Positions 8,797 through 20,056 of a DNA stretch of 64,000 nucleotides are shown here, piece after piece. Position numbers and translations under genes: made by a program. Positions within the stretch are counted from its first letter, which is position 1. The number at the start of each line of letters is the position of its first letter. The notes under the pieces are model-generated. The model did no database searches. It was given only the letters and a program-made list of their open reading frames with translations, and was not told the DNA's origin. This DNA comes from an uncultured Wenzhouxiangella sp. (GTDB lineage Bacteria > Pseudomonadota > Gammaproteobacteria > Xanthomonadales > Wenzhouxiangellaceae): positions 1-64,000 of the forward strand of contig CAJXNL010000003.1 in NCBI GenBank assembly GCA_913057195.1, written 5' to 3'.

Positions 8797-11700
8797 ATGT
8801 CTGAGCACAACAACGCTGTAATTGACGGACTGCTCGAACCAGATGCATTCGTTCGGCGCCACATTGGGCCCGATGATGCCAGCATCAAGGCCATGTGTGA
8901 GGCTGTGGACACCGACACGCTGGACACGCTGATCGCGGAAACCATGCCTGATCAGATCCTGCAGCGCTCCGAGTTGGACGTCCCCGATCCAGTCAATGAG
9001 CACCAAATGCTCGAGGAGCTCAAACACATCGCGCAGCAAAACAGCATCCAGCATTCGATGATTGGGCTTGGCTATCACCCCACGGTCACACCACCCGTCA
9101 TCCAGCGCAATGTATTAGAAAATCCAGGCTGGTACACCGCCTACACGCCCTATCAGGCCGAAATTGCGCAGGGTCGGTTGGAAGGCATGCTCAACTTTCA
9201 GCAAATGGTGATGGACCTTACGGGCATGCCTTTGTCTAACGCCTCCCTGCTGGATGAGGGCACTGCGGCGGCAGAGGCCATGGCCATGCTCAAGCGCGTG
9301 AACAAAAAGAACAAGAGCAACGTGTTCTTGGTTGATGCCAATTGCTTTCCCCAAACGATTGATGTCATTGAAACAAGAGGCGCCCACTTGGGTCTGGATG
9401 TTCAGGTGACCCACGACCTGCTCAATGCGCTTGAGACTCAGGCGTGCTTTGGGGTGTTTGTTCAATATCCTGGCAACAATGGCCAGATTGAGGATCTGAG
9501 CACGATCATCGACAAGGCACACAGCATCGATGCGCTGGTGTCTGTGGCGACCGACTTAATGGCGCTGGTGATGCTTAAACCACCCGGTGAGTTTGGCGCC
9601 GATGCCGTGGTGGGTTCAGCGCAGCGGTTTGGTGTCCCCATGGGCTTCGGCGGCCCGCACGCGGCCTTCCTCGCCACCCGCGAGGAGTATCGCCGGAATG
9701 TGCCCGGCCGAATCATTGGCGTCTCCAAAGACCGCCACGGCAATAATGCCTTCCGAATGGCGCTGCAAACTCGGGAGCAACATATTCGCCGAGAAAAAGC
9801 GATGAGCAATATTTGTACTGCTCAGGCGCTGTTGGCTGTCATGGCAAGTTTTTATGGCGTCTATCATGGCCCAAACGGCCTTAAGACCATTGCCTGCAGA
9901 ATTCATCGCTTGACGCAAGTTCTGGCAACCGGATTGGCTCAGGCGGGCTTTCGTCTGGAAAATGAGACGTTCTTTGATACGCTGACAGTTCTCGTTGAAG
10001 AACCCAAGCGAGCCGCCCTCATCCAGGCCGCCTGCGATGCCGGCATCAACCTCAGAACCGATCGGTCAGAAGCCATCGGCATATCGGTCAACGAGTGCAC
10101 CACCCCCGATCACATCAATGCTCTACTTTCGATATTCGCGGACGATCCCGCGTCGACAACGCATCTCGATGCTGCGCTCTCGCCCGATGCGCTGGGATTT
10201 GGGCAAAGCCTCAAGCGAGAAAGTGCATTTATGACTCACGAGGTGTTCGAAAATTTCCACTCGGAGACCGAAATGCTTCGGTATCTCAAGCGCCTTGAAA
10301 ATAAGGACCTCAGTCTGGCGCATGCCATGATCCCGCTGGGCTCATGCACCATGAAACTTAATGCGACTGCCGAGATGCTGCCCGTCTCATGGCCCGAGTT
10401 TGCCGAGGTTCACCCCTTTTGCCCCCACGAGCAAGCACGCGGCTATCATGCTCTCATTGCACAGCTGGAGAATTGGCTGTGTCAGATCACAGGCTTTGAT
10501 GCAATATCCCTGCAGCCCAATGCCGGCTCTCAGGGGGAGTATGCCGGCTTGCTGGCGATCAAAGGCTGGCACCATGCCAGGGGTGAACACCATCGAAACA
10601 TTTGCCTAATTCCGTCGTCAGCGCATGGCACGAATCCTGCCAGCGCGCAAATGACCGGAATGGACATCGTTGTGATCCGGTGTGACGAGCAAGGGAATGT
10701 CGATTTAGATCATCTGGATCAAATGATTGAGCAGCATCGCGACAATCTGGCCGCGCTGATGGTGACATACCCATCGACGCATGGCGTGTTCGAGGAGTCC
10801 ATCATTACTATTTGTGAAAAAGTCCGACAGGCAGGCGGGCAAGTCTACCTCGATGGCGCCAACACGAACGCGGTCGTCGGCTGGTCCCAAGTCGCCGATT
10901 ATGCGGATGTGTGCCACTTAAACCTACACAAGACATTTTGTATTCCACATGGTGGTGGCGGGCCTGGCGTTGGGCCGATTGGGGTGCGGGCTCATCTGGC
11001 ACCACACCTCCCCGGCCATTTCACCGGCGCATTGGGCACGAAAGCCCAGACCGAAGGTGCGGTTGCCGCCGCGCCCTGGGGCAGCGCGGGCATCTTACCC
11101 ATTTCCTGGGCCTACATTCGGTTAATGGGCCCCAAAGGCCTGTCCCGCGCAACACAGGTGGCCATTCTCAATGCCAACTACATTGCCACACAGCTCAAAG
11201 GTCACTACACGATTCTGTATACCGGACGAAACGATCGAATTGCGCATGAATGCATTGTTGACCTTCGTCCATTCAAAGACTACGCGGGCATCAGCGAAGA
11301 AGACGTGGCCAAGCGACTCATCGATTATGGCTTTCATGCACCCACCATGTCCTGGCCGGTGTCGGGCACACTGATGATTGAGCCCACCGAAAGCGAGTCA
11401 AAACAAGAACTCGATCGTTTTATTGAAGCGATGATCGCGATCAAAAAAGAAATCGACTGGGTGGCGCAAGGTCAATGGCCGGCAGACGACAACCCGCTGG
11501 TGAACGCGCCTCACACCATCGACGAACTGGCCGCCGATGACTGGCCACATGTGTATTCGCGCCAGCAGGCGGGCTGGCCAGTGGAAGCGTTAAAAGCCGA
11601 TAAGTTCTTCCCCACCGTGGCACGTGTGGATAACGTGCACGGCGACAGGAATTTGGTGTGCACGTGCCCACCTTTGGACGCTTACGCCAAGGCCAGTTGA
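8797..11700 (+). CDS. gcvP: Glycine dehydrogenase (decarboxylating), P-protein
   Basis: PLP-dependent P-protein of the glycine cleavage system, releasing CO2 from glycine and loading the aminomethyl group onto lipoyl GcvH. The 967-residue, single-chain form is complete. N- and C-terminal halves are both present, with a glycine-rich pyridoxal region and the PLP lysine at K712 ([17 protein letters not shown]). A GAGGAAG ribosome binding site precedes the ATG. gcvT and gcvH are not in the window, unlike the gcvTHP order of E. coli, so the gene appears to stand alone. Confidence 0.97.
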   Translation: MSEHNNAVIDGLLEPDAFVRRHIGPDDASIKAMCEAVDTDTLDTLIAETMPDQILQRSELDVPDPVNEHQMLEELKHIAQQNSIQHSMIGLGYHPTVTPPVIQRNVLENPGWYTAYTPYQAEIAQGRLEGMLNFQQMVMDLTGMPLSNASLLDEGTAAAEAMAMLKRVNKKNKSNVFLVDANCFPQTIDVIETRGAHLGLDVQVTHDLLNALETQACFGVFVQYPGNNGQIEDLSTIIDKAHSIDALVSVATDLMALVMLKPPGEFGADAVVGSAQRFGVPMGFGGPHAAFLATREEYRRNVPGRIIGVSKDRHGNNAFRMALQTREQHIRREKAMSNICTAQALLAVMASFYGVYHGPNGLKTIACRIHRLTQVLATGLAQAGFRLENETFFDTLTVLVEEPKRAALIQAACDAGINLRTDRSEAIGISVNECTTPDHINALLSIFADDPASTTHLDAALSPDALGFGQSLKRESAFMTHEVFENFHSETEMLRYLKRLENKDLSLAHAMIPLGSCTMKLNATAEMLPVSWPEFAEVHPFCPHEQARGYHALIAQLENWLCQITGFDAISLQPNAGSQGEYAGLLAIKGWHHARGEHHRNICLIPSSAHGTNPASAQMTGMDIVVIRCDEQGNVDLDHLDQMIEQHRDNLAALMVTYPSTHGVFEESIITICEKVRQAGGQVYLDGANTNAVVGWSQVADYADVCHLNLHKTFCIPHGGGGPGVGPIGVRAHLAPHLPGHFTGALGTKAQTEGAVAAAPWGSAGILPISWAYIRLMGPKGLSRATQVAILNANYIATQLKGHYTILYTGRNDRIAHECIVDLRPFKDYAGISEEDVAKRLIDYGFHAPTMSWPVSGTLMIEPTESESKQELDRFIEAMIAIKKEIDWVAQGQWPADDNPLVNAPHTIDELAADDWPHVYSRQQAGWPVEALKADKFFPTVARVDNVHGDRNLVCTCPPLDAYAKAS

Positions 11701-11738
11701 CAGACAGGAATTAAGTCAACACGCCTCACGCGCTCGCA

Positions 11739-11754
11739 GCAACCCACTGGTTGC
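11739..11754. terminator. Weak hairpin between convergent gcvP and gyrA
   Basis: GCAACC and GGTTGC form a 6-bp stem around the loop CACT in the 75-base gap between the two convergent genes. There is no T-run on either side, so termination here is a weak guess. Confidence 0.25.
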
Positions 11755-11775
11755 CCTGATTGGGCGGGGCCTCAA

Positions 11776-14364
11776 TCAGTCTTCCGGTATCGAGTCTGAG
11801 ACGTTGTCTTGCTCAGCGGCTTGCTCATCGTCATCAGATGCCGCCACCCTTGCCAGTCCGATCAAATGCTCATCCTGGCCAAGGCGAATCAATGTCACGC
11901 CTTGTGTGTTTCGACCGAGCACTGAGATCTCCGATACTGAGGTCCGCACAAGCGTCCCCCCATTAGAGGTCAGCATCACGTCATCGTCATCTCGAACAGA
12001 GAGCGCCGCCACCAAAGCGCCGTTGCGTTCAGAGGCTTGGATGCCAATCACCCCCTGACCACCTCGCTTAATAACGGGAAACTCAGCCAATTGGGTTCGT
12101 TTGCCATAGCCATGTGCCGTACCAAAGAGCACATCGCCGGCCTCGTCATCGGTCACCAGCATGGAGACCACGCTCTGGCCCGGCTTCAGCTTGATGCCGG
12201 TCACGCCTCGGGTTTGTCGACCCATTGGCCGCACGTCCTGTTCATTGAATCGGATCGCTTTGCCTGCCGATGAAAACAGCAGCACATCACGGGTTCCGTC
12301 AGTAAAGGCAACATTCACAAGCTCATCGTCATCTTCAAGCAACACTGCCCAAATCCCATTGGCTCGAATGTTGGCAAAGTCACTGAGCGCTGTCTTTTTC
12401 ACACGACCGGACCGCGTTGCGAAGAACACATACCAATCTGGCGGGAATTCCCGAGTCGGCAAAATGGCATTGATGCGTTCGCCCTCATCCAACGGAAGTA
12501 GGTTGACCATCGGACGACCTCGGCTTTGCGGACCCGCCAGCGGAAGTTCATAAACCTTGGTCTTATACACTTTGCCTGCGTTGGTGAAGATCAATAGCGT
12601 GTCGTGGGTATTGGTCACCCAGAAGCTCTCAACAAAATCCTCGTCTTTGGTCTTGGCAGCGCTTCGACCTCGGCCGCCTCGTTTCTGCGCCCGATACCGT
12701 CCCAGCGGCTGGTATTTGGCATAACCTGCGTGCGACAGTGTCACGACAACATCCTCGGGCGTGATGAGATCCTCCATCTTTAGATCGAGGTGCGTTTCTA
12801 CAATCTCTGATCGGCGGGAATCCCCAAATTGCCCCTTGAGCGCGGCCAGCTCATCTTTGATCACTTGCATCAACGCATCGGGCTCAGAGAGGATGCGCAT
12901 CAGCTCTTGAATCTGGCCCAATATCTCTTTGTACTCATCGGACAGCTTGTCCTGTTCCAGGCCGGTAAGCTTTTGCAGGCGCAAGTCAAGAATGGCCTGA
13001 GCCTGAGCTGGCGACAGCTGATAGCCGCCCTCACCGAGGCCAAATTCAGGCGCCAAATCTTCTGGGCGGGACAATTCCGCCCCTGCCTGGCCGAGCAGCG
13101 CTTTCACGATGGAGCCATCCCAACGCTTGCCCTGCAGCGCCTCTCTGGCCTCAACTGGCGTTGGAGAAGCTTTGATCAACGCAATGACTTCATCGAGGTT
13201 GGCCAGAGCGACGGTCAGACCCTCCAAGATGTGGGCGCGCTCCCTGGCTTTTCGGAGCTCGAAAAGACTGCGACGCGTCACCACTTCCCGGCGGTGCGCC
13301 AAAAATGCCTGAAGCATCTCTTGAATATTCAAAAGCTTGGGCTGACCGTCGACCAACGCCACCATGTTGATACCAAAAACCGTTTGCAAAGGTGTCAACT
13401 GATACAGGTTGTTGAGAACAACCTCCGCAACCTCGCCCCGCTTGAGCTCAATGACCATTCGCATGCCGTCTTTGTCAGACTCATCGCGAAGCTCTGAGAT
13501 GCCCTCTATGCGCTTGGCACGAACCAAATCAGCAATTTTCTCCAGCAACCGAGCCTTATTTACTTGATAAGGCAGCTCCGTGATCACAATCCGGCTGCGG
13601 TTTGAGCCTTCATCGTTCTCAACATGTGAGCGCGCGCGGATGTAAACCCGGCCCCGCCCTGAGCGGTAGGCCTCATGAATCCCAGCGACGCCATTAATGA
13701 CTCCGGCGGTCGGGAAATCTGGACCTGGCAGGTACGCCATAATGCCCTCAATGTCCAGATCCGGTTGGTCCACCAAGGCCAACAGAGCATCGATGACTTC
13801 ACCGAGGTTGTGCGGCGGAATATTGGTGGCCATGCCCACAGCAATGCCGGAGGCCCCGTTCACCAACAGGTTGGGCACGCGGGTCGGTAAAACCACCGGT
13901 TCATTTTCTGACTCGTCGTAATTGGGAATGAAATTGACGGTCTGCTTGTCGATATCGGCGAGCATTTCATGGGCCAACCGATCCATCCGCACCTCGGTGT
14001 AGCGCATCGCCGCAGGCGAGTCACCATCGATTGAGCCAAAGTTTCCTTGTCCATCAACCAGCATGTAGCGCATGGAGAAAGGTTGCGCCATTCGAACGAT
14101 CGTGTCATACACAGCGGTATCACCGTGGGGGTGATATTTACCAATCACATCACCCACGACACGAGCAGATTTTTTGTAGGGTTTGTTGTAGTCATTGCCG
14201 AGCTCATGCATCGCATAAAGCACGCGACGATGAACCGGTTTCAGGCCATCTCGAACATCGGGCAGCGCTCGACCCACGATGACGCTCATGGCGTAATCGA
14301 GGTAAGATTGCCGCATCTCGTCTTCCAGGTTGACCTGGAGCACTTCTCGTGCCAATTCTGCCAT
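11776..14364 (-). CDS. gyrA: DNA gyrase subunit A
   Basis: Breakage-reunion subunit of DNA gyrase, 862 residues. The N-terminus aligns without gaps to E. coli GyrA, which puts the catalytic tyrosine at Y122 (AMRYTEVRM). The quinolone-resistance region reads [10 protein letters not shown], so residue 83 is Thr and 87 is Asp. The GyrA box is present in the C-terminal domain ([10 protein letters not shown]), followed by beta-pinwheel repeats and an acidic tail. Thr83 is natural in several genera (Pseudomonas, for example) and does not by itself show acquired resistance. Confidence 0.98.
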   Translation of the reverse strand: MAELAREVLQVNLEDEMRQSYLDYAMSVIVGRALPDVRDGLKPVHRRVLYAMHELGNDYNKPYKKSARVVGDVIGKYHPHGDTAVYDTIVRMAQPFSMRYMLVDGQGNFGSIDGDSPAAMRYTEVRMDRLAHEMLADIDKQTVNFIPNYDESENEPVVLPTRVPNLLVNGASGIAVGMATNIPPHNLGEVIDALLALVDQPDLDIEGIMAYLPGPDFPTAGVINGVAGIHEAYRSGRGRVYIRARSHVENDEGSNRSRIVITELPYQVNKARLLEKIADLVRAKRIEGISELRDESDKDGMRMVIELKRGEVAEVVLNNLYQLTPLQTVFGINMVALVDGQPKLLNIQEMLQAFLAHRREVVTRRSLFELRKARERAHILEGLTVALANLDEVIALIKASPTPVEAREALQGKRWDGSIVKALLGQAGAELSRPEDLAPEFGLGEGGYQLSPAQAQAILDLRLQKLTGLEQDKLSDEYKEILGQIQELMRILSEPDALMQVIKDELAALKGQFGDSRRSEIVETHLDLKMEDLITPEDVVVTLSHAGYAKYQPLGRYRAQKRGGRGRSAAKTKDEDFVESFWVTNTHDTLLIFTNAGKVYKTKVYELPLAGPQSRGRPMVNLLPLDEGERINAILPTREFPPDWYVFFATRSGRVKKTALSDFANIRANGIWAVLLEDDDELVNVAFTDGTRDVLLFSSAGKAIRFNEQDVRPMGRQTRGVTGIKLKPGQSVVSMLVTDDEAGDVLFGTAHGYGKRTQLAEFPVIKRGGQGVIGIQASERNGALVAALSVRDDDDVMLTSNGGTLVRTSVSEISVLGRNTQGVTLIRLGQDEHLIGLARVAASDDDEQAAEQDNVSDSIPED

Positions 14365-14395
14365 CTGGAGGGTCCTATTGCTCGCTTTGCTAATT

Positions 14396-14401
14396 ATTAT
14401 A
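14396..14401 (-). promoter_or_regulatory. Candidate gyrA -10 element
   Basis: A perfect TATAAT lies on the minus strand 31 bases upstream of the gyrA start, in an AT-rich stretch. No convincing -35 hexamer is seen. The rest of the 258-base gap between gyrA and the cyclophilin gene holds no further gene that I can see. Confidence 0.45.
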
Positions 14402-14622
14402 AGTTCCTGACTTTAATATACTTTTTCGGGCTTCGCGCCAAGGCCGCTCAGCCGGGCAACGCCTGTCAGGAGTATCCCTAATTTTACCATATTTCCCAGT
14501 CTCGAAACGACCTGGCAGCCGCTTCTCACCCGACGCCACGACCCGCCCGTCGACAATCTGGAGTATCATTTAATCTCGGCTTCAACGGGTGGTTTGACCC
14601 ACCAAAATAAGGATCGATGTAA

Positions 14623-15243
14623 ATGCGAGCAATGACCTGGCTGATAACTTTCGCATCGTTTGCATTGATGACAAGCGCTGCTGCACTACAGACTGAAACG
14701 AGTACCGATAACGCCACTGAAATACCAAAGGACAACCCCACCGTGATCATGCAGACCAACTACGGGCCAATCAGACTTGAGCTCTTTGCCGACCAAGCAC
14801 CTCAGTCCGTTGCTAACTTCATCCAATATGTCGAATCCGGCCACTACAACAACACGCTGTTCCACCGGGTCATCCCCAACTTTATGATTCAAGGGGGCGG
14901 GTTTGATCTGGACTTCCAACAAAAGCCCACGCAAGAACCCATCACCAATGAGGCCGACAACGGCCTGAGCAATACCCGCGGCACATTGGCCATGGCGCGA
15001 ACCATGTCGCCACACTCCGCCACCGCCCAATTCTTTATCAATGTCCAAGACAACACTTTTCTTGATCATCAAGGCACCTATTCTGGACAAGCATGGGGGT
15101 ATGCGGTGTTTGGGCGAGTCACCGATGGCATGGAGGTGGTTGACGCCATTCGTCAAGTCGCCACAGGCCCCAAAGCTGGCCATCAAGACGTCCCAATAGA
15201 ACCGGTGGTGATCGAACAAGTGACATTAAGCGAAGAGGGTTGA
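14623..15243 (+). CDS. Exported peptidyl-prolyl cis-trans isomerase, cyclophilin type
   Basis: Periplasmic foldase that isomerises Xaa-Pro bonds. The 206-residue product starts with a Sec-type signal peptide (about residues 1-22, ending near TSAAA). A cyclophilin domain follows with [39 protein letters not shown] and [10 protein letters not shown]. The active-site region QFFINVQDN is intact. The signal peptide makes it PpiA-like rather than the cytosolic PpiB. AAGG lies 10 bases before the ATG. lpxH begins immediately after its stop. Confidence 0.9.
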   Translation: MRAMTWLITFASFALMTSAAALQTETSTDNATEIPKDNPTVIMQTNYGPIRLELFADQAPQSVANFIQYVESGHYNNTLFHRVIPNFMIQGGGFDLDFQQKPTQEPITNEADNGLSNTRGTLAMARTMSPHSATAQFFINVQDNTFLDHQGTYSGQAWGYAVFGRVTDGMEVVDAIRQVATGPKAGHQDVPIEPVVIEQVTLSEEG

Positions 15244-16047
15244 TTGACCCCGCTGACGCCTCGGTATCCCGTTGATGTGGTCTCCGATGTTCATCTGAGC
15301 CGCCAAGACCCCGCCACGGTGCAGGCCTTTTTAAGCTTTTTGGCCGCGGAGGATTCACCAGCGGCGACGCTGATCATTCTTGGCGACCTATTCGATGGAT
15401 GGATGGGTGATGATGCGACTGATGAACTCGCCGAGACGGTCGCCCAGTCGCTGCGACAACGCCATGAGCGTGGCACAGCGATCTATTTCGTGCCCGGCAA
15501 CCGTGACTTTCTTCTTGCACATGCTTACTGCGAGCGCGCTGGCATGACGCGGGTCGACGAGCCCATCATTTTGCGCAACACCAATCCGCCCACGGCGCTG
15601 ATCCACGGCGATCGACTGTGCACGGATGATGACGCCTATCAACGCTTCCGAAAGAAAACACAAGACCCCCAGTGGCGAGCGAAAATCTTGAACTTACCCA
15701 TCTGGCTCCGCCGAGTACTGCGGGCTTGGGCTCGCCATCGCAGCCAGCGATATGGCGCGCATCAGACCAAGAAGCGTCCACAAATCATGGACGTCAACCA
15801 ACAATCCGTCGATCGCTACTGTGAAGCGCTCGGCGTCACCCGTCTCATTCATGGTCACACCCATCGACTGGGCACTCATCGCCCTAAGGATGGTGCAGCG
15901 CTCGAGCGTTGGGTGCTGGGCGATTGGCATACCGCCCAAGGCTCCTATCTGCGTCTCACCCCCGATGCATGCCAGCTCTTTTCAGTGGCTCATTCGCCCG
16001 GATTTCCCCTCAGTCAGCGAGCGATAGAGCAGCCTCCAGGCCACTGA
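15244..16047 (+). CDS. lpxH: UDP-2,3-diacylglucosamine pyrophosphohydrolase
   Basis: Calcineurin-like phosphoesterase of lipid A synthesis, producing lipid X on the inner membrane surface. Metal-binding motifs appear in order: SDVHLS, GDLFDGWMGDD, GNRDF, HGDRLCTDD and HGHTHR, all typical of LpxH. The start is a TTG directly after the cyclophilin stop; no ATG is available before the first motif. It confirms a Gram-negative outer membrane. The 3' end overlaps the convergent flavoprotein gene by 38 bases. Confidence 0.93.
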   Translation: MTPLTPRYPVDVVSDVHLSRQDPATVQAFLSFLAAEDSPAATLIILGDLFDGWMGDDATDELAETVAQSLRQRHERGTAIYFVPGNRDFLLAHAYCERAGMTRVDEPIILRNTNPPTALIHGDRLCTDDDAYQRFRKKTQDPQWRAKILNLPIWLRRVLRAWARHRSQRYGAHQTKKRPQIMDVNQQSVDRYCEALGVTRLIHGHTHRLGTHRPKDGAALERWVLGDWHTAQGSYLRLTPDACQLFSVAHSPGFPLSQRAIEQPPGH

Positions 16048-17005
16048 GCCACGCGCCCTCCACGCGGTTGCCATGACACCAGTCACCCGCAATCCACAAG
16101 CCGTTGGCCGGATCTGAGAGGTGACCCACATCGAGCGCTTGAGCGCTTTGGGCATACCGCCAACGATGAAGGAAATGCGCATCCGGCAAGCTTCCACCCA
16201 ATCTCCCCGCTTGTTGAAAAGCCTTCCACATGGCCTCCGCCACCGCCGTCGGTTCATCTTCAAGATGCGCTTCCGACCAATCGGCGCTCGCGTGGACCAC
16301 CCATGCCTCGCCGTCGCGACCGGGCTTTGAGCTTTGTCGACAAATCCAAGACAGCGGACCTTCATTGACAAATGCCGCATCCCAGTCCAACGCTTGTACC
16401 GATCGGAAGCCCAACATTAACGTCCAGCACGGGCGCATCGGGTGATCGGTGAGCATGGCATAAAATTCATGATTATGACCGAGCAACGCGGCCGCTTGTT
16501 GGGGTGGCGCGGTCAAAATCAAATGCTTGGCTTCCCAGCGCTGAGTCTGCTGATCAATGCTCACATCAATCTGCCACCGATCCCCAAGGCGGTTGATCTG
16601 ATCAACCCGATGCCGATAAAGCACGCGCTGCGATGAAGCCAAGTGCTTTAATACAGCGTTGTTGCCTGGCACACCCACCCAACGGGTCCGGTCGTTCGGC
16701 TGCCGTGGTGTGCCCAGTGTGTCGGGCCTGGGCCCAATGACGGCGATGCGGGGTGTCCACGTGGCCACCAGTCCAAGCTCGCGCCAATGGCTCAGTTGCT
16801 CTTGAAACGGCGCTGAGTCAGCGGTCATGTATTGTGCCCCATGATCAAAGGCCCAACCCGCCTCACGCCGAGTGGCAGACCGGCCGCCTGGTCCTCGGGA
16901 CTTTTCGACCACCACCACGTCTCGCCCTCTTTGACTGAGCGCTTGAGCAGCAGACAAGCCAGCCCAACCGGCCCCGACCACCACAACGTCGGCAGTATTG
17001 CGCAT
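16010..17005 (-). CDS. Renalase-like FAD-dependent amine oxidase family protein
   Basis: Flavoprotein of about 331 residues with an N-terminal Rossmann FAD motif (GAGWAGLSAAQAL), the glutamate of strand beta-2 (VVVEKSRGPGGR) and a C-terminal FAD block (GLWIAGDWCHGNRVEGAW). The DHGAQYMT motif is typical of the bacterial renalase-like group. Renalases oxidise misreduced isomers of NAD(P)H; that activity here is inferred. The ATG at 17005 overlaps the lysS stop by one base (TGATG), with a GTG one codon upstream, so it is probably co-translated with lysS. Confidence 0.8.
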   Translation of the reverse strand: MRNTADVVVVGAGWAGLSAAQALSQRGRDVVVVEKSRGPGGRSATRREAGWAFDHGAQYMTADSAPFQEQLSHWRELGLVATWTPRIAVIGPRPDTLGTPRQPNDRTRWVGVPGNNAVLKHLASSQRVLYRHRVDQINRLGDRWQIDVSIDQQTQRWEAKHLILTAPPQQAAALLGHNHEFYAMLTDHPMRPCWTLMLGFRSVQALDWDAAFVNEGPLSWICRQSSKPGRDGEAWVVHASADWSEAHLEDEPTAVAEAMWKAFQQAGRLGGSLPDAHFLHRWRYAQSAQALDVGHLSDPANGLWIAGDWCHGNRVEGAWLSGLEAALSLAD

Positions 17006-18561
17006 CACTCTTCGCTGCTGGCCTCAGGTCGAAGGTAAGGGAACAGCAGCACATCTCTGATCGACGGCGAGTCCGTCAACAACATGACCAGTCGGTCAAT
17101 GCCTATGCCCTCACCGGCTGTGGGCGGCAACCCATACTCAAGCGCTCGGATGTAGTCGTGATCAAAATGCATGGCCTCGGCATCACCGGCATCTTTGGCC
17201 TCAACCTGTGCACGGAACCGGGCCTCCTGATCTTCTGGATCATTGAGCTCAGAGAAGCCATTGGCAATCTCGCGCCCAGCGATGAACAGCTCAAACCGGT
17301 CGGCCAACTCAGGATCGTCGTCATTGCGCCTCGATAAAGGCGAGACCTCAATTGGATAACCCACGACAAAAGTTGGCTGAATTAAATTGGGTTCAACGGC
17401 GTGCTCAAACAAAGCCATGACCAACTGCCCCCAGCCCCAACCGGGATCATGGTCAATCCCAACGCCATCACACACTGCCCTCAATCGGGCCTCATCGCGC
17501 GTTTGATCGACCTCCAGCTCATCAAAATGCTCAACCACTGCAGCTTCAATAGATTGGCGCTGATAAGGTCCTTTGAGGTCAATGACGTGACCTTGGTACT
17601 GGATCACGCCATCACTGCCCGATTGACAAACCTCTGCAATATCGGCCAACAAAGCCTCCGTAAGGTTCATCAAATCTCGATAATCGGCATGTCCCCAGTA
17701 AAACTCAAGCATGGTGAACTCCGGGTTATGCCGTGTGGAGACGCCTTCATTTCGAAAGTTTCGATTGATTTCATACACGCGCTCCAGACCACCGACAACC
17801 AGCCGCTTTAGATACAGCTCAGGCGCCACCCGAAGATACAAATCCAAATCCAGCGCGTTGTGATGCGTGACGAAAGGTCGCGCCGTGGCGCCGCCGGGGA
17901 TGTAGTGCATCATCGGCGTCTCCACTTCCAAAAACCCTCGTGCATCAAGAAAGTCACGGATTGCACGAATCACCCGCGAGCGCCGCTCAAAGGTGTCTCG
18001 GACCTTGGGGTTCACAATTAAGTCCACATACCGCCGCCGATAGCGGGTTTGTTGATCGGACAGGCCATGCCACTTTTCTGGCAAGGGACGAAGCGATTTG
18101 GTGAGCAGGCGCAATTGATTGGCATGGATACTGAGCTCGCCTGTTTTGGTGCGCATCAAACGTCCTCGAACGCCAAGAATGTCGCCAATGTCCCAGTGTT
18201 TAAAATCAGCGTATTGACCTGCCGGCAGATCGTCCCGACGGGCATACACCTGAATGCGAGCGCCCGATCCATCTTGAATATCAAAGAAGCTGGCCTTGCC
18301 CATGATGCGTCGGCTCATTATTCGCCCGGCCAGAGAAAATTCTGTTTCAATCGCGGCCAGCGCGTCGGCATCATACTGATCCGGATCACCGTACGCATCC
18401 AGCAGTGATTGCGCATCATCACTCGAGCGCCAGTCATTGGGAAACACCGGTCGGCCTTCAGCCTGTTCACGCAAATGGTGCAGCTTCGAGCGCCGTTCAG
18501 CGATTAAGTGATTATCGTCGACTGGGATGTCGTCTTGGTTGGGTTGATTGTCGTCACTCAT
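17005..18561 (-). CDS. lysS: Lysyl-tRNA synthetase, class II
   Basis: Class IIb synthetase of 518 residues. An OB-fold anticodon-binding domain (about 75-190, including [16 protein letters not shown]) is followed by the catalytic domain with motif 2 ([20 protein letters not shown]) and motif 3 ([12 protein letters not shown]). An N-terminal extension rich in Asp and Gln precedes the OB fold. It lies 48 bases downstream of prfB, the common prfB-lysS pairing of gammaproteobacteria. Confidence 0.97.
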   Translation of the reverse strand: MSDDNQPNQDDIPVDDNHLIAERRSKLHHLREQAEGRPVFPNDWRSSDDAQSLLDAYGDPDQYDADALAAIETEFSLAGRIMSRRIMGKASFFDIQDGSGARIQVYARRDDLPAGQYADFKHWDIGDILGVRGRLMRTKTGELSIHANQLRLLTKSLRPLPEKWHGLSDQQTRYRRRYVDLIVNPKVRDTFERRSRVIRAIRDFLDARGFLEVETPMMHYIPGGATARPFVTHHNALDLDLYLRVAPELYLKRLVVGGLERVYEINRNFRNEGVSTRHNPEFTMLEFYWGHADYRDLMNLTEALLADIAEVCQSGSDGVIQYQGHVIDLKGPYQRQSIEAAVVEHFDELEVDQTRDEARLRAVCDGVGIDHDPGWGWGQLVMALFEHAVEPNLIQPTFVVGYPIEVSPLSRRNDDDPELADRFELFIAGREIANGFSELNDPEDQEARFRAQVEAKDAGDAEAMHFDHDYIRALEYGLPPTAGEGIGIDRLVMLLTDSPSIRDVLLFPYLRPEASSEE

Positions 18562-18609
18562 AGGGAAGATGGTCCGTGGAATTGGGCTAAGCCAGCATGG
18601 CGGCAGGCG

Positions 18610-19708
18610 CTAATCGAGCCCCATTTTAAGGGATGCTTGGATAAATTCATCCAAGTCGCCGTCTAAAACTTTCTGGGTGTCGGTGCGTTCGACACCCGTC
18701 CTGATGTCTTTGATCCGAGATTGATCAAGCACATAGTTTCTGATCTGGCTTCCCCAACCAATGTCTGCTTTCTGAGCTTCGGTGGCTTGAGCCTTCTCAC
18801 GCTGCTTGAGCATCTCCAGCTCATAGAGCTTAGCGCGCAACTGCGCCATGGCCCGGTCTTTGTTTTTGTGTTGTGACCGATCGGTTTGACACTGAACCAC
18901 GACACCGCTGGGCTCGTGTGTGATTCGAACCGCTGATTCAGTCCGGTTGACGTGCTGCCCGCCCGCACCCGAAGCACGATAAACGTCAATGCGAAGATCG
19001 GACGGATCGATATCGATCTCAATGCTGTCATCAATTTCAGGAGACACAAATACGCTGGCAAATGACGTGTGGCGTCGGTTCCCGGAATCAAAGGGTGACT
19101 TTCTCACCAGTCGATGCACCCCAATCTCTGTCCGACACCAACCGTAAGCAAATTCCCCCTCAACCCGAATCGTGGCGCTTTTGATGCCGGCCACCTCACC
19201 TGCTGAGACTTCCACCAACTCGACCGTCCAACCCCGGTGCTCTGCCCAGCGCAAATACATTCGGAGTAGCATTTCAGCCCAGTCCTGAGCCTCGGTGCCA
19301 CCTGAGCCTGCTTGGATATCAATAAAACAGGGCCGGTCATCCATCTCACCGGAAAACATTCGTTGAAACTCGAGCTCGGCAACGGTTTGCTCGATGGATT
19401 GCAGATCATCCGCGACCGCTTGAAGCGTTTCTGCATCCCCCTCAGACACAGCCAGACTGAACAGCTCTGAAGCCTCTTTTATGCCTTCGATTGCCCTCGA
19501 CTGCGCCTCGACCGATTTCTCCAGGTCAGCGCGTGACTTGCCCAGGCGTTGGGCATGCTCAGGGTTGGACCAAACGTCTGGTTGCTCCAGCTCGCGGGTC
19601 AATTCCTCCAGCTGTTCACGCTTGCCATCGTAGTCAAAGATACCCCCTCAGCGCCTCGATTCGGCACTCCAGGTCATCCAAAATACTTTTAATTGCGGTC
19701 TGTTCCAT
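18610..19708 (-). CDS. prfB: Peptide chain release factor 2, expressed by +1 frameshifting
   Basis: Recognises UGA and UAA stop codons. Translation starts at ATG 19708 and runs 24 codons to an in-frame TGA (19634-19636); a +1 shift continues into the long frame, giving 365 residues, the length of E. coli RF2. The stop-recognition tripeptide SPF ([14 protein letters not shown]) and the peptidyl-hydrolysis motif GGQ ([13 protein letters not shown]) are present. Ala precedes SGAGGQ, the common variant rather than the Thr of E. coli K-12. A finder using one frame would miss the first 24 codons. It is followed by lysS. Confidence 0.97.
19633..19648 (-). promoter_or_regulatory. Programmed +1 frameshift site of prfB
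   Basis: On the coding strand this reads AGGGGGTATCTTTGAC: an internal Shine-Dalgarno-like AGGGGG, the slippery CTT codon, the UGA stop and a following C. This is the canonical autoregulatory signal of RF2, in which low RF2 levels favour the shift. Confidence 0.96.
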
Positions 19709-20056
19709 CACTCAATTCCCATCGTCAACCCACCATCTGCCTAGTGTAGCTTCCATGGCCCTGTGAAAGGCCCAAAAAGCCAATAATGGCGGGATTTCAG
19801 AGCAGATATCGACAAAATTTTCACATTCGCCCGAACTGCGAGCGCTTTTTCTTCAATAACTCGTTGATTTCCAAATTAAAACCCCCGTATTCACCCGGCT
19901 GAGCCAATCTTGACACTTTGGCGTCACAGGCGTATCGTGTGCAACCAAGGTTCGCGGAATCCGTGGGCCGAATTGGACAACTGGCGATTCCAACTTTACG
20001 CGTAAGTCATCCGGAATCCCCAGCTCACAATAAGCCTGTTAACGGGAGATTGTTTT
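19709..20056. other. Gap between prfB and proteorhodopsin: promoter region and long 5' leader
   Basis: No gene or tRNA is visible in these 348 bases. The left part, up to about 19,750, would hold the prfB promoter. The right part contains a strong rhodopsin promoter and then about 110 bases of untranslated leader ending in the ribosome binding site GGGAG, 8 bases before the ATG. The leader has short complementary segments (TTGGA at about 19973 with TCCAA at about 19989) but no riboswitch that I recognise. Confidence 0.6.
19910..19938 (+). promoter_or_regulatory. Sigma70-type promoter of the proteorhodopsin gene
   Basis: A perfect TTGACA at 19910-19915 is followed after exactly 17 bases by TATCGT at 19933-19938. 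Transcription would start near 19945, leaving a leader of about 110 bases. This is the best-looking promoter in the window. Confidence 0.75.

Noticed and set aside
12829-13497. 222-residue open frame on the plus strand inside gyrA
   Set aside because: Fully antisense to the conserved gyrA coding region, with no recognisable domain. It is a shadow frame of high-G+C coding DNA.
13361-14364. Thr83 in GyrA as a sign of quinolone resistance
   Set aside because: Thr is the natural residue at this position in several genera, so the base state is not evidence of selection.
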